Made by a program: the position numbers and the translations under genes. From NCBI RefSeq assembly GCF_041504345.1, contig NZ_CP167895.1, forward strand, positions 1 through 64,000: a DNA stretch of 64,000 bases, given 5' to 3'. Origin of the DNA: Vibrio sp. BS-M-Sm-2. GTDB taxonomy: Bacteria > Pseudomonadota > Gammaproteobacteria > Enterobacterales > Vibrionaceae. Below, piece after piece: positions 26,599-35,822 of this stretch (its first letter is position 1; every line of letters begins with the position of its first letter). The notes under the pieces are model-generated. The model was given only the letters and a program-made list of their open reading frames with translations, searched no databases and was not told the DNA's origin.

Positions 26599-27812
26599 AG
26601 CTGCTCCTTAGCATCACTTTGTGCTTCGTCCGATGAGCCCTGTTCGTCAGGTGCTTGGGCTCCGCCTTCTTGTTTAACTTTGTAAGCGTTAATATCTGAA
26701 GCCTGAACAATATCGCCTGTATCATTGCCCCAAGCGTTTCGTTGATAAGTCATTACCGCTGCGATCTCTTTCTCGGTTAGCTGATTATCGAATGCCTGCA
26801 TCGCCGTGCCGCCACGACCATAAACAATGGTGTCGATATGAACATCGACATCACCAAGAGCGATAGGGCTCCCTTTGATGGCAGGGAATGCCCCGGGAAT
26901 ACCCTCACCGTTAGCTTGGTGGCAAACCGCACATCGAGTTTTGTAGACCTCTTCACCGATAGCGTTCAGCTCGTCCAACGAAAGTGACGCATCTAATGCA
27001 TCTTTCGCGGCTTGTTGTTCGGCTAGCGCCAACTCTTTTTGCTCTGCTAGCCATGCGTCAAATTCATCTTCTTCCATGGCATGCACCACTATCGGCATGA
27101 AACCATGAGCACGACCACATAGCTCAGCACATTGGCCGCGATATACCCCAGGCTCATCGATTTTTGTCCAAGCCTCATTGATAAAGCCTGGAATGGTATC
27201 TTTCTTAACGGCGAACGCTGGCACCCACCATGAGTGAATTACATCGTCGGAAGTCATCAAGAAGCGGACTTTTCGGTCAATAGGCAATACAAGTGGCTTA
27301 TCAACTTCTAGTAGGTAATGCGCGCCTTTCACTTCGATGCCTTCAATCTCTTTGTCGCTGGTCGCTAGAAGGCTGAAGAATTCGACATCCTCACCAAAGT
27401 AGCTGTAATGCCATTTCCATTGTGATCCAGTGATTTTAACTGTCAGGTCTGATTGGGAGGTATCTTCCATCGCTATCAAGGTTTTGGTGGCTGGTATGGC
27501 CATAGCGATAAGGATGATAATAGGGATAATAGTCCAGAGGATTTCGACTTTGGTACTTTCATGAAAATGAGCAGCAACTGCGCCCTTCGATTTCCTGTGC
27601 CTCAAAATCGAATAAAACATCACACCAAAAACAACAAAGGCAATCGCACAACAGATGTAGAAGATCAGCATATGAAGCTCATACACCTTACCACTGATCT
27701 CAGTGACGCCTTGAGTCATGTTGTAATCACTGCTTGCGTGCACTAAAGGCGATACTAAAAGCACAACAAAACTCTTCAAAAGCCACGCTAGCCTAACCAG
27801 TAATCTTTTCAA
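26595..27812 (-). CDS. coxB: Cytochrome c oxidase subunit II with fused cytochrome c domain
   Basis: Electron-entry subunit. A signal sequence and two membrane helices (about residues 35-115) precede the cupredoxin domain with the CuA motif CAELCGRAHGFM. A linker rich in Ala/Glu and a C-terminal class I cytochrome c domain follow, with heme motif CAVCH and a likely Met ligand in GTAMQAF. The fused heme domain makes this a caa3-type oxidase. The tail after residue 375 is hydrophilic and acidic. It is the first gene of the cox operon. Confidence 0.96.
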   Translation of the reverse strand: MKRLLVRLAWLLKSFVVLLVSPLVHASSDYNMTQGVTEISGKVYELHMLIFYICCAIAFVVFGVMFYSILRHRKSKGAVAAHFHESTKVEILWTIIPIIILIAMAIPATKTLIAMEDTSQSDLTVKITGSQWKWHYSYFGEDVEFFSLLATSDKEIEGIEVKGAHYLLEVDKPLVLPIDRKVRFLMTSDDVIHSWWVPAFAVKKDTIPGFINEAWTKIDEPGVYRGQCAELCGRAHGFMPIVVHAMEEDEFDAWLAEQKELALAEQQAAKDALDASLSLDELNAIGEEVYKTRCAVCHQANGEGIPGAFPAIKGSPIALGDVDVHIDTIVYGRGGTAMQAFDNQLTEKEIAAVMTYQRNAWGNDTGDIVQASDINAYKVKQEGGAQAPDEQGSSDEAQSDAKEQL

Positions 27813-28193
27813 AAGATCTCTCCTTATCCTTCCTAATTGGATACTTGCGACCTAAATGTCGTTGCGAGCTATATGTCATTCAGAGCTGGACAACATTCAT
27901 TGTTATTCCGGCTACACATGAAAAGGCGAATCTCAATCTACAACTCACATGAAATTAGCCTGTAAGTGGGCTACTGACCTCATATAACCTAAGAACTAAT
28001 ACGGTTCAAAAGCGTTGGAGGTTTCCATGAAAGATTCAAAAACGGCGAACTTGTTAAATTTTGTTATATTTATGTAAAAGGCTAGTTAGTGATATCCAAT
28101 TGTTCAAGGTAAGTTTACTTACTAAACAGTCAATTATTTGAAGTGGCTTAATCTACATGCCTTCTTGCCGTTGGAATTTAATTTATATCGAGT
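27813..28193. other. Gene-free region upstream of coxB
   Basis: This stretch must carry the minus-strand promoter of the cox operon. It is AT-rich, with no reading frame worth calling. No operator for a known oxygen or redox regulator could be identified with confidence. Confidence 0.4.
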
Positions 28194-28230
28194 TTTACGA
28201 TTGCCCTCATGGAAATGATAATCAATATCA
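28194..28230 (+). promoter_or_regulatory. Promoter of the phosphohexomutase gene with overlapping Fur-like box
   Basis: TTTACG (28194-28199) and GATAAT (28217-28222) are spaced by 17 bp. TGATAATCAATATCA (28216-28230) matches the 7-1-7 Fur consensus TGATAATnATTATCA at 13 of 14 fixed positions and covers the -10 box. Iron-dependent repression is predicted. Confidence 0.5.
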
Positions 28231-28282
28231 ATTAAGTTAAATCCAACAGTAAGTCATACAGACATTTAAAGGTTTAGTGATT

Positions 28283-29989
28283 ATGCAAGATGCAATGAAC
28301 TGGTTAGCGAGAGACCCAGACCCAAGAACTCGTGAAGAGCTTCAGCACCTCATCGACGAGGAGATGCACGACGAATTAGTAGACCGCTTTACTCAACGAT
28401 TAGAGTTCGGAACTGCGGGACTAAGAGGTAAAGTCGGATGCGGTCCAAATCGAATGAACCGTTTAGTCATACAGGAAACAGCAACCGGACTCGGCCACTA
28501 CTTAATCGAACATGTCGCTAATGCTACCATTCGAGGAGTGGTCGTGGGTTACGACGGCCGATTAGACTCAAAGCAATTCGCCATTGATACAGCTTCTGTG
28601 CTCACGGCTTTGGGTATTAAGGTATACCTTACATCTCATGTAGCAGCGACACCTATCGTCGCCTTTGGTATTGAGCATTTCAATGCAGCTGCGGCTGTTG
28701 TTGTTACAGCCAGCCATAACCCTCCGGAATACAATGGCTTCAAAGTATACTGGGAAAATGGCGCGCAAATCATTCCACCTCATGATGCAGGCATTGCCGC
28801 TGAAATCGATATAGCATCAACCAAGCCAATCCCTTTAATGAGTTTAAGTGATGCTGAAACGCAAGGTAAGTTAGTATGGTTAACTGAAGGTTATTATCAG
28901 ACGTATCGCGCTGCGATCAATCAGAGCCCATACGTGAGTAAAGAGAAGGAATCGGCAAACACCACCATCACTTACACCGCTATGCATGGTGTCGGCGCAC
29001 AAATGGCTGAGGATCTTCTTCATGATTCTGGTTTCCATAAGGTGTTCAGCGTGGCCGAGCAAAGAGAGCCTGATGGTAACTTCCCAACCGTGAACTTCCC
29101 GAACCCGGAAGAAAAAGGCGCAATGGATCTGGTGGTCAACCTAGCGAAAAGTGTCGATGCCGATATTGCTTGTGCCAATGACCCTGATGCGGACCGATTT
29201 GCGGTTGCTGTGAGGACAGATGATGGCTCATACAAAATGCTAACTGGCGACCAAGTAGGTGTGTTATTCGCACATTACTTACTGTCAAAGCCACACGCCA
29301 AAAACCAGTTAGTTGGCAACAGTATTGTCTCTTCAACCTTGCTTGAAAAAGTGGCTCAATCTCATGGTGCGACTTATTTCCAAACGCTGACCGGGTTTAA
29401 ATGGTTAGCTAATATTGGCATGCAATTAGAAGATGAGAATAACGAGTTCTTGTTCGCCTATGAAGAAGCGTTAGGCTACACCATTGGTACTCAGGTACGA
29501 GATAAGGATGGGCTATCGGCTATCGTCGTGTTTGCTCAATTGGTTGAAGAGTTAAAATCTCAAGGCCGAACGGTTTGGGATCTCCTTGCTCAGATTTCAT
29601 TTGAACATGGGGTTCACACCAACGCGCAACGAAGTATTGCCCTAGACCCAAATTCACCGTCGATTGGTTCTAAACTCCGCTCGGCTCAGCCTAAAGCCAT
29701 AAACGGTGTCGCTATCTCTGTGATTGAAGATCTACAGTCTTCTCTGCGCTTTGTTATCGGCGGCAATACCGAAGCGATCAATCTACCTTCCAGTGATGTG
29801 CTCATCTATCATCTCGAAGATGGTTCACGCATTATCGTAAGACCTTCGGGCACTGAGCCAAAAGTGAAAGTCTATTATGAGACGGTAACAAGATTTGAAG
29901 GGACAGAAACGTACGAAGACACTCGCCTGCGCGGTGAGAAGTACATGGAGAACCTGATTGAGCAACACCAGCAGGAACTGAATTCTTAA
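28283..29989 (+). CDS. Phospho-sugar mutase (phosphoglucomutase/phosphomannomutase family)
   Basis: Alpha-D-phosphohexomutase of 568 aa, the longer PGM2-like form. It shows the N-terminal RLEFGTAGLRG, the phosphoserine loop TASHNPPEYNGFKVYW, the metal loop DPDADRF, the sugar loop YEEALGYTIG and the phosphate loop RPSGTEPKVKVYYE. Glucose-1-phosphate/glucose-6-phosphate interconversion is most likely, but phosphopentomutase or mannose activity is possible in this family. An in-frame GTG at 28277 has AAAGG at better spacing than the ATG, so the start could be two codons earlier. It is preceded by a Fur-like box. Confidence 0.9.
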   Translation: MQDAMNWLARDPDPRTREELQHLIDEEMHDELVDRFTQRLEFGTAGLRGKVGCGPNRMNRLVIQETATGLGHYLIEHVANATIRGVVVGYDGRLDSKQFAIDTASVLTALGIKVYLTSHVAATPIVAFGIEHFNAAAAVVVTASHNPPEYNGFKVYWENGAQIIPPHDAGIAAEIDIASTKPIPLMSLSDAETQGKLVWLTEGYYQTYRAAINQSPYVSKEKESANTTITYTAMHGVGAQMAEDLLHDSGFHKVFSVAEQREPDGNFPTVNFPNPEEKGAMDLVVNLAKSVDADIACANDPDADRFAVAVRTDDGSYKMLTGDQVGVLFAHYLLSKPHAKNQLVGNSIVSSTLLEKVAQSHGATYFQTLTGFKWLANIGMQLEDENNEFLFAYEEALGYTIGTQVRDKDGLSAIVVFAQLVEELKSQGRTVWDLLAQISFEHGVHTNAQRSIALDPNSPSIGSKLRSAQPKAINGVAISVIEDLQSSLRFVIGGNTEAINLPSSDVLIYHLEDGSRIIVRPSGTEPKVKVYYETVTRFEGTETYEDTRLRGEKYMENLIEQHQQELNS

Positions 29990-30025
29990 CGATTGACATG
30001 TTCAACGTATAACAGTTAAGAACAA

Positions 30026-30054
30026 AAATGGACGCTTAGAGCGTCCATTTTTTT
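30026..30054. terminator. Bidirectional terminator after the phosphohexomutase gene
   Basis: AAATGGACGC (30026-30035) pairs perfectly with GCGTCCATTT (30041-30050), flanked by T runs on both strands. It is shared with the convergent LysE-family gene. Confidence 0.85.
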
Positions 30055-30091
30055 CGGCGACTAACCCCGGAAGTATGTTTTGGTTGTGAGC

Positions 30092-30736
30092 TTACGACGT
30101 AAAGAAAGAAGACAGCATCCAGATCGCCAATACGATGAAGACCCCGCCCATCACTTTTTGTTGATAGGTGCGAAACTTAGCATTTTCCACCAGAGACTTA
30201 CCAATCGTACCCACTAAAGCCACCAGCAAAAAGTTGAACGTTAGGCCAAGAACATTCAATAATAAACCCAGAACAAGCATCTGCTCACCGGAAGTCGCTT
30301 CAATATTCGTCGACACGAACTGAGGCAAAAACATCACAAAGAACACCAACGCTTTAGGGTTAAGCAGGTTACTGATTAGCGCTCTTTGGTAGTAGGCTTT
30401 TGCTGCAAAGTTATCGCTTAGCTCAGGCGCGCTCCCCTGCTCTGTCCGAAGGCAATCCCACCCCATTTTCAATAAGTAGGTTCCGCCTAAAAGATGAAGG
30501 GCTTTTAAAGCTATTGGGCTCATCGCAATCAATGCTGAAACACCCATTGCAGCCAATACTGTCAGGATGATTCCGGAAGTCGCGTTACCTAAACTTGCGA
30601 ACACACCAACCTTGCGGCCATAGCTCATACTTGAGCTCGCGATGAGTAACATATCAGGGCCAGGTAAAAGGAGAAGTGCAACAACGGCAGTCAGGTAGAC
30701 AGGTAAAATGGTTAAGTCGATCATGGGTTTCAGCAT
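30092..30736 (-). CDS. LysE/RhtB family amino acid exporter
   Basis: Inner-membrane efflux protein of the LysE superfamily, 214 aa with about six helices. The family signature appears as LLLPGPDMLLIASSS near the N-terminus and in NLLNPKALVFFVMFLPQF. The substrate is unknown; amino acids or homoserine lactones are usual in the family. The start could be 30736 or the ATG at 30724; neither has a clear ribosome site. Appears monocistronic. Confidence 0.85.
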   Translation of the reverse strand: MLKPMIDLTILPVYLTAVVALLLLPGPDMLLIASSSMSYGRKVGVFASLGNATSGIILTVLAAMGVSALIAMSPIALKALHLLGGTYLLKMGWDCLRTEQGSAPELSDNFAAKAYYQRALISNLLNPKALVFFVMFLPQFVSTNIEATSGEQMLVLGLLLNVLGLTFNFLLVALVGTIGKSLVENAKFRTYQQKVMGGVFIVLAIWMLSSFFTS

Positions 30737-30874
30737 TGATAAAAACGGAGGCGAATTTTATATCAATTACCAACACCCTTCCAGATGCAATTAGTGGTAA
30801 TGCGGGAGTATATTCGAATTAAAAACCAACTTTAATCACTTGTACCAACTTATTAACTAAACATAGAGTATTAA

Positions 30875-31507
30875 TTAACTCGCTACCCACTCAATCTCAA
30901 TCAGTGTCGTTTCACCACACTTTAGACGACCAAGGAATATATCACCTCGATGCACCTCACCAACGCCTTTGGGGGTTCCTGTCATTACAACATCGCCATC
31001 AAGCAAAGTCGTGTAAGAGGTTAACTCTTCGAGGATAGTTTGTGGAGAATAAAGCATCTGCTCTACGTGCCCTTTTTGAACGCGAACACAATTAATAAAC
31101 AGCTCCAGATTTAAGTCTGTGATATCTAGGTTATCTGTTGGAACAAAGCGACTAAATACGGCTGAACCATCAAACGCTTTGGCCCGCTCCCAAGGTAAGC
31201 CTTTCGCTTTTAAGCTACTTTGTAATTCACGTTTGGTAAGATCTAACCCTAAACCCACAGCGGAGTATTGACCATTTTTAACGATGAAGCAGATTTCTGC
31301 TTCGTAGTGCAGGGCTTCTTGATGAAAAGAAGAGAGAGAGGACGTAACACTGGTGCTCGGCTTATTGAAAACCACCATAGAGTCTGGGATTGCATTATTA
31401 AGTTCTTCGATGTGATCGACATAGTTACGCCCAACACACAGCACCTTAGTTGGGGTTGCGGTTCGCTTCGAATTCATTAATTGTTCCTGCTCTACAACGC
31501 TGCTCAT
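30875..31507 (-). CDS. Fumarylacetoacetate hydrolase family protein
   Basis: FAH-fold enzyme of about 200-210 aa, like E. coli YcgM. It shows VLCVGRNYVDHIEE, the metal ligands HYEAEICF and the DVVMTGTPKGVG loop. Members are acylpyruvate hydrolases or oxaloacetate decarboxylases; the substrate cannot be read here. Two starts each have a good ribosome site: 31507 (AGGGA, 7 bp) and 31477 (AGGA, 7 bp). Homology favours the shorter one. Confidence 0.85.
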   Translation of the reverse strand: MSSVVEQEQLMNSKRTATPTKVLCVGRNYVDHIEELNNAIPDSMVVFNKPSTSVTSSLSSFHQEALHYEAEICFIVKNGQYSAVGLGLDLTKRELQSSLKAKGLPWERAKAFDGSAVFSRFVPTDNLDITDLNLELFINCVRVQKGHVEQMLYSPQTILEELTSYTTLLDGDVVMTGTPKGVGEVHRGDIFLGRLKCGETTLIEIEWVAS

Positions 31508-31688
31508 AGTTTGTCCCTGAACTATTTTTTGGAGTGAGAAGTTTAACGCATCATAAAATGAGAGTCTTCGACAAGATGGTTACCAATATCTAAATTCTGA
31601 TCTTTAACTCAATTAAATGATTTAAATACTTTATCCGAAGATCGCAGCAGTACGAAATAACAATCCAGATAAAAGTTCTAAACGAAAA

Positions 31689-31722
31689 AAGCCCTCTCCA
31701 ACCAAAAGGTTTGAGAGGGCTT
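31689..31722 (-). terminator. Terminator of the porin gene
   Basis: AAGCCCTCTC(C)AACC pairs with GGTT(T)GAGAGGGCTT. On the minus strand it is followed by TTTTTTCG, downstream of the porin stop. Confidence 0.8.
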
Positions 31723-31794
31723 AGCATGGTGTCTAGGACAGTATCCTAAAAGGTAAACTTAAGGAGTAAACACTATGCTAAATAAGTCTGCGAC

Positions 31795-32853
31795 TTATAG
31801 GTAGTAACGAGCACCAAGTAGCCACTGGTCGTCAGCATCTTTCTTGTAAAGGCCTGAACCTTGAAGATCAAACTGGTAACCTGCAAAACCTACGAACTGA
31901 GATGTGAAGTTGTATTCAGCTTGTAGAGCAGTCGTGCTGTATACAGTTTCGCTGTTCTTGTCGTCTTCTACCGCTTCGTAGTTAACGCTTAGGTTAAGGC
32001 TGTTAGATAGAGCGTAAGAAGCTAGTAGTTCAATTGCTACTGTCTCTTCTAGTACGATGCTAGCAGAACCTACTTTCGCAGAGTTCATGTAGTTGTTCAT
32101 TGCGTAAACACCAGCAAGGTATAGACCTTCCGCGCCGTATGAACCGTAAGTTGCACTTAATACGTGAGAATCAGCAGTTTTTGAGCCAACAAAACCTGCG
32201 TAATCAACGTCACCTGTGTTGTAAGCGTAGTTTGCAGTGAAGTCAGCAATAGCGTAGTTCAAAGCGATCTGACCACGGTTTCCGTAATCGTTGCCATTGT
32301 CTTTATCTGCCTTACGGCCTTGCCATGCAACAGCTGCACTTAGAGAGCCTGCGTTTCCGAAGTCTAGTGCATTAGCGTAGCTCACCATCTCTTCACCACG
32401 ACCAGTACCTAGGTTACCGTGATCATCGTAAATAAAGTCGTTTGCGAAAGCGATTGGCATATCAGCAACGCCAGCAACGTTGTAGTAAGGTGCCCATTGA
32501 GTACCTACTGCTGCACGACCTAGGTCATCATGAGTTAGACCAACGTAGCCTAGACGAGTTGTGAATGCTTCATCACCGCCGTCAAGCATGTTTAGCGCCC
32601 ATTCACCTTTAGCATCAGCAGTAAAGCCGTTGCCTAGTTCATGAGTAGCGTTGAAGTTAATACGTGGAGAAACAGACTCTACACCGATATCATCTTCGTT
32701 GATACGGTCACCACTATTTACGTCACCAACAGCAACTGAAACGTGGCCGCCAACTGAGAATGTTGTGCCGTCTTCGTTGTAAAGTTCTACTGCAACTGCC
32801 TGTGTACCAAATACTGCACCAGAAATTGCTAGCGCTAAAAGTTTCTTATTCAT
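31795..32853 (-). CDS. General porin (gram-negative porin family)
   Basis: Trimeric outer-membrane porin. A signal peptide (MNKKLLALAISGAVFGTQAVA) is followed by alternating beta strands, the motif RLGYVGLTHDDLGRAAVGTQWAPYY for the eyelet region, and a C-terminal aromatic-type strand ending LLGARYYL. The mature part starts VELYNEDGTTFSVGGHV. It is in the OmpU/OmpC superfamily but is not a clear OmpU or OmpT. The ATG at 32853 is preferred over 32865 because GGAT lies 7 bp upstream and the signal peptide then has the normal length. Confidence 0.9.
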   Translation of the reverse strand: MNKKLLALAISGAVFGTQAVAVELYNEDGTTFSVGGHVSVAVGDVNSGDRINEDDIGVESVSPRINFNATHELGNGFTADAKGEWALNMLDGGDEAFTTRLGYVGLTHDDLGRAAVGTQWAPYYNVAGVADMPIAFANDFIYDDHGNLGTGRGEEMVSYANALDFGNAGSLSAAVAWQGRKADKDNGNDYGNRGQIALNYAIADFTANYAYNTGDVDYAGFVGSKTADSHVLSATYGSYGAEGLYLAGVYAMNNYMNSAKVGSASIVLEETVAIELLASYALSNSLNLSVNYEAVEDDKNSETVYSTTALQAEYNFTSQFVGFAGYQFDLQGSGLYKKDADDQWLLGARYYL

Positions 32854-33291
32854 TGTCATATCCATTTGTAACTGGGTGAGTTATTCACTAACAACCTCGT
32901 GCTTACGGAGAAGTTGTTACCTGCATTTAACAAGTAGGAAAACACTAATATACGAATGACAAAAAAGTTGCATTAAAATATATAAAATAAAAAAATCACA
33001 CTATAAAAAACAAAAAATCAATATTAAACAAAAGGATAGAACACAAACCCGCCGTAACCTTTTTATATTTTGAGACCGACACCTTGCCAGATTTTGATTT
33101 TTCAATCGTGAAAGTAGCATTAAAATTCAAAGCAACATATTACTCATTAGACCATTGAGTGACACATCTTTAGCTTTGAAACATTTTGTAACATACAGAA
33201 CTCAGCTGAAATATTTTGCTTTGTGAAACAATTCCCAATTTGAGCTAGGAAAAATCACTCAATTGAAAGTTCACTAGAAAAAATACAAAAA
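32854..33291. other. Long AT-rich region upstream of the porin gene
   Basis: About 440 bp without a gene, strongly AT-rich between 32940 and 33110. It should contain the minus-strand porin promoter; TATATT near 32950 is a candidate -10. Such length and composition suit a regulated porin promoter (for example OmpR or ToxR type), but I could not identify a defined site. Confidence 0.4.
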
Positions 33292-33322
33292 AAGGGCAAC
33301 CAATCAGCGACCGGTTGCCCTT
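33281..33322 (-). terminator. Terminator of the yegD-like gene
   Basis: AAGGGCAACC (33292-33301) pairs perfectly with GGTTGCCCTT (33313-33322). On the minus strand it is followed by TTTTTTTGT. Confidence 0.85.
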
Positions 33323-33342
33323 AATAACACATCATTAAACTC

Positions 33343-34695
33343 TTATTTGAAGCAAACTTCAGCCCAGCGAGCTAAACCTGCAGTTACCGAACCGAAATAG
33401 TTGCCACTCACAATAGGTACGTTAGGCACAGCTTGTTGTACAGCTTCACGAAGTATCGGTGAACGAGCTGAACCACCCGTCATGTAGATTACGTCTGGCT
33501 TTTTCTGGCCTTGTTGAATCGCTTCTTTAACCAACTCAATCATCTTAGACTTTGGTGTTTCAATCGCTTCAACCATCTGTTCGATTGAGATGTCCACCTC
33601 GACCAATTCAGAGGCAACATTAATTGCAGCACGATATTGAGAGGATTCTGCCAGCGCGATCTTAGCTTCTTCCGCTCTGCGCACAATGCCGTAACCTAAA
33701 GTATCATGATAAACCTTCATCAAACGTTCTAGCTTTTGAGGCTCTGACGCTTCTTTACGAAGTAATTTCAATGCTGCTAGGTTTTCTCTTGAATAGAAAT
33801 TCTTTTGAGCTTCAACATTATTAATCGCAATTGGATTCCAGAATTGAGTCAGTGGCATATCGATACCCGAAATGCCTTTGCTGCCCATACCAAAAGGTGA
33901 CATCAGTTGTTTGAAAGCAAGATAGATATCTAGGTCATTGCCCCCTACCCTTTGTCCACTGTGTGCGAGCAAACTCTGGGTACGATCCGCTTTACCAGAC
34001 CAAATTGGTCCCATTTCTAACAATGAACAATCGGTGGTACCACCGCCAATATCCACAACCAATACCGTTTGGTTTTCAGTTAGTGTACTTTCGTAATCAA
34101 GACCTGCAGCTACTGGCTCAAATTGAAAAGCGATATCAAAGAAACCGGCACGCTTAGCTGCGCGAGACAATATATCTTCAGCTTGCCTGTTTGCCTCTTC
34201 ACCACCTCGACCATGAAAGTTAATTGGTCGGCCGATAACCGCTTGTTTGATCTGTTCTTGAGTCGTGCGCTCGGCTTGGTGCTTAATATTGGCCATCATG
34301 GCACACACCAAATCTTCGAAAAAGCTGACCTGAACATCGTGCAGTCCACTCGCACCAAGGAAAGACTTAGGGGACTTAACATAATAAACGTCGCGAGGGT
34401 CTTCTAAATAGAGATCCAACGCAGCCTGACCAAATGCCATGTCTTCTGGCACTAGATCGATACTCTCTTCTCTGTTCAGAGCAATAGCACGTCGGAGTAC
34501 TTGCTCACCGATCGCATCACTCGGCTTGATATTCAAGTGGCGGAATAGATGTTCCGAAACGCTTTCACGGGTAGGCGCAAACACGGTTGAGGGAATATAG
34601 TGGTTGTTACCTTCTAACGGTAATAGGCTTGGCTCTCCATTGACCATCGCCGCGACAGAACAGTTCGCTGTTCCATAATCAAATCCAATAAACAT
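33343..34695 (-). CDS. yegD: Hsp70-family ATPase YegD
   Basis: Actin/Hsp70-fold ATPase that lacks the long substrate-binding domain of DnaK, 450 aa as in E. coli YegD. The phosphate loops are seen as GFDYGTANCSVA at the N-terminus, VVDIGGGTTDCSL in the middle and TGGSARSPIL near the end. The client is unknown. The ATG at 34695 has GGGGGA 4 bp upstream and matches homologues starting MFIGFDYG; the longer GTG reading to 34707 is rejected. Confidence 0.93.
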   Translation of the reverse strand: MFIGFDYGTANCSVAAMVNGEPSLLPLEGNNHYIPSTVFAPTRESVSEHLFRHLNIKPSDAIGEQVLRRAIALNREESIDLVPEDMAFGQAALDLYLEDPRDVYYVKSPKSFLGASGLHDVQVSFFEDLVCAMMANIKHQAERTTQEQIKQAVIGRPINFHGRGGEEANRQAEDILSRAAKRAGFFDIAFQFEPVAAGLDYESTLTENQTVLVVDIGGGTTDCSLLEMGPIWSGKADRTQSLLAHSGQRVGGNDLDIYLAFKQLMSPFGMGSKGISGIDMPLTQFWNPIAINNVEAQKNFYSRENLAALKLLRKEASEPQKLERLMKVYHDTLGYGIVRRAEEAKIALAESSQYRAAINVASELVEVDISIEQMVEAIETPKSKMIELVKEAIQQGQKKPDVIYMTGGSARSPILREAVQQAVPNVPIVSGNYFGSVTAGLARWAEVCFK

Positions 34696-34853
34696 AATAT
34701 CCCCCACTCAACAAAAGGGGCAAGATGCTACCTGAAAAGCCTTGAAATTACGAGGTCATTTGCTTTTTTCGCTTGGTCATTTTTATTTTTCTGACTCTTA
34801 ATAGCGAAACAAGTATGCTACATTTCAGCGCAAATGAATCACAGGTTAGATAA

Positions 34854-35162
34854 ATGAAAACACCTTGCCGAGCGGCTTGTAAAAATAACGGTGGAATGTG
34901 CAGTGGCTGCTTTCGAACTATGGATGAGATTATAGGCTGGAAAAGCTTATCTGAAGACGAAAGACTGTCAGTCATGAATAACCTTAGCGGTGTAAGTTCC
35001 ACTCACCAGTGTCCACAATGCAATGAACCGGCTCAGTGCGATATTAGTGCAGGTAAAGAAACGTGTTGGTGTTTTGAACTAGAGAAGAGAGACACTAACT
35101 CCTTACCCAAAACTGGGGTATGCATGTGTCGTAAGTGCTTGTCTGAGTTGCCGATTCAGTAG
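34854..35162 (+). CDS. DUF1289 / cysteine-rich CWC fusion protein
   Basis: A 102-aa protein with 14 cysteines. The N-terminal half matches DUF1289 (TPCRAACKNNGGMCSGCFRTMDEIIGW). The C-terminal half matches the cysteine-rich CWC family (CPQCNEPAQCDISAGKETCWCFE then GVCMCRKCL). Both halves probably bind zinc or another metal. It diverges from yegD by about 160 bp. Function unknown. Confidence 0.8.
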   Translation: MKTPCRAACKNNGGMCSGCFRTMDEIIGWKSLSEDERLSVMNNLSGVSSTHQCPQCNEPAQCDISAGKETCWCFELEKRDTNSLPKTGVCMCRKCLSELPIQ

Positions 35163-35193
35163 CCTACCAAGATAAAAGCCACTCAAAAAGAAA

Positions 35194-35217
35194 AAGCGAG
35201 AAAATCAAATCTCGCTT
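35194..35217 (-). terminator. Terminator of the HopJ-family gene
   Basis: AAGCGAGA (35194-35201) pairs with TCTCGCTT (35210-35217). On the minus strand it continues into TTTCTTTTTG. Plus-strand transcripts would lack a T run. Confidence 0.65.
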
Positions 35218-35278
35218 CAAAACACTTATTGTTTAGTAAGTATTTACTTCATCTTTAAAGCAATTTACTTATTACTTA

Positions 35279-35629
35279 TTACTTAGCTTTTGCAACCAGC
35301 GCAGGCTGAGAAAACTGTATTCCGTTCCAGCCATGAACCATGAAGTTACGAATATTTTGATGATCGGTGTTCTCAGGAAAAGCTAGCACGTCGTTACGAT
35401 AAAATTGACCAAAACAAGCAAGTGTTTGCTCTACTGATAGACCTTGCGCTAAACCAAAAGCAAAAATCTTACACGAACCATTATTTTGCCCAGCTGCATT
35501 CACCACCTCACCATTACGAAATTCACTCTCCGTAAAATCATAGTGAACTTCAATCACCTGCATTGTTTCTTCAAATTGCACGCTTTCTGGGGTTTCAGCC
35601 AGAGTATTTAATAAGGTTTCCAGTTCCAT
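35279..35629 (-). CDS. HopJ-family protein
   Basis: A 116-aa protein of the family named after the HopJ type III effector. Recognised by VQFEETMQVIEVHYDFTES, AGQNNGSCKIFAFG and DHQNIRNFMVHGW. Homologues are widespread in non-pathogenic marine bacteria without any type III secretion link, so a housekeeping role is more likely than an effector role. GGAG lies about 9 bp upstream of the ATG. Confidence 0.85.
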   Translation of the reverse strand: MELETLLNTLAETPESVQFEETMQVIEVHYDFTESEFRNGEVVNAAGQNNGSCKIFAFGLAQGLSVEQTLACFGQFYRNDVLAFPENTDHQNIRNFMVHGWNGIQFSQPALVAKAK

Positions 35630-35822
35630 TTACTATTTCTCCATCAAGTATATAACTGACAGCAGTGTATCTTGTTTTTCGGTAAGAGTAAGCCGTTGTT
35701 TACTTTGGACAGCGATTCACTTTTTGGCTTACAATGCTAATTACCTCAATGAAACTAATGACATAGTTTTGTCAGGGCGTTATATTATTTTATCAAGCGG
35801 TTAACATTGTTCAGTAACGAAT

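Noticed and set aside
31795..32853. Porin as OmpU or OmpT specifically
   Set aside because: The mature N-terminus and eyelet region do not match either well enough to name it.
35279..35629. HopJ-family gene as evidence of a type III secretion effector
   Set aside because: The family name is historical; no secretion genes or chaperone are nearby and homologues occur in bacteria without the system.
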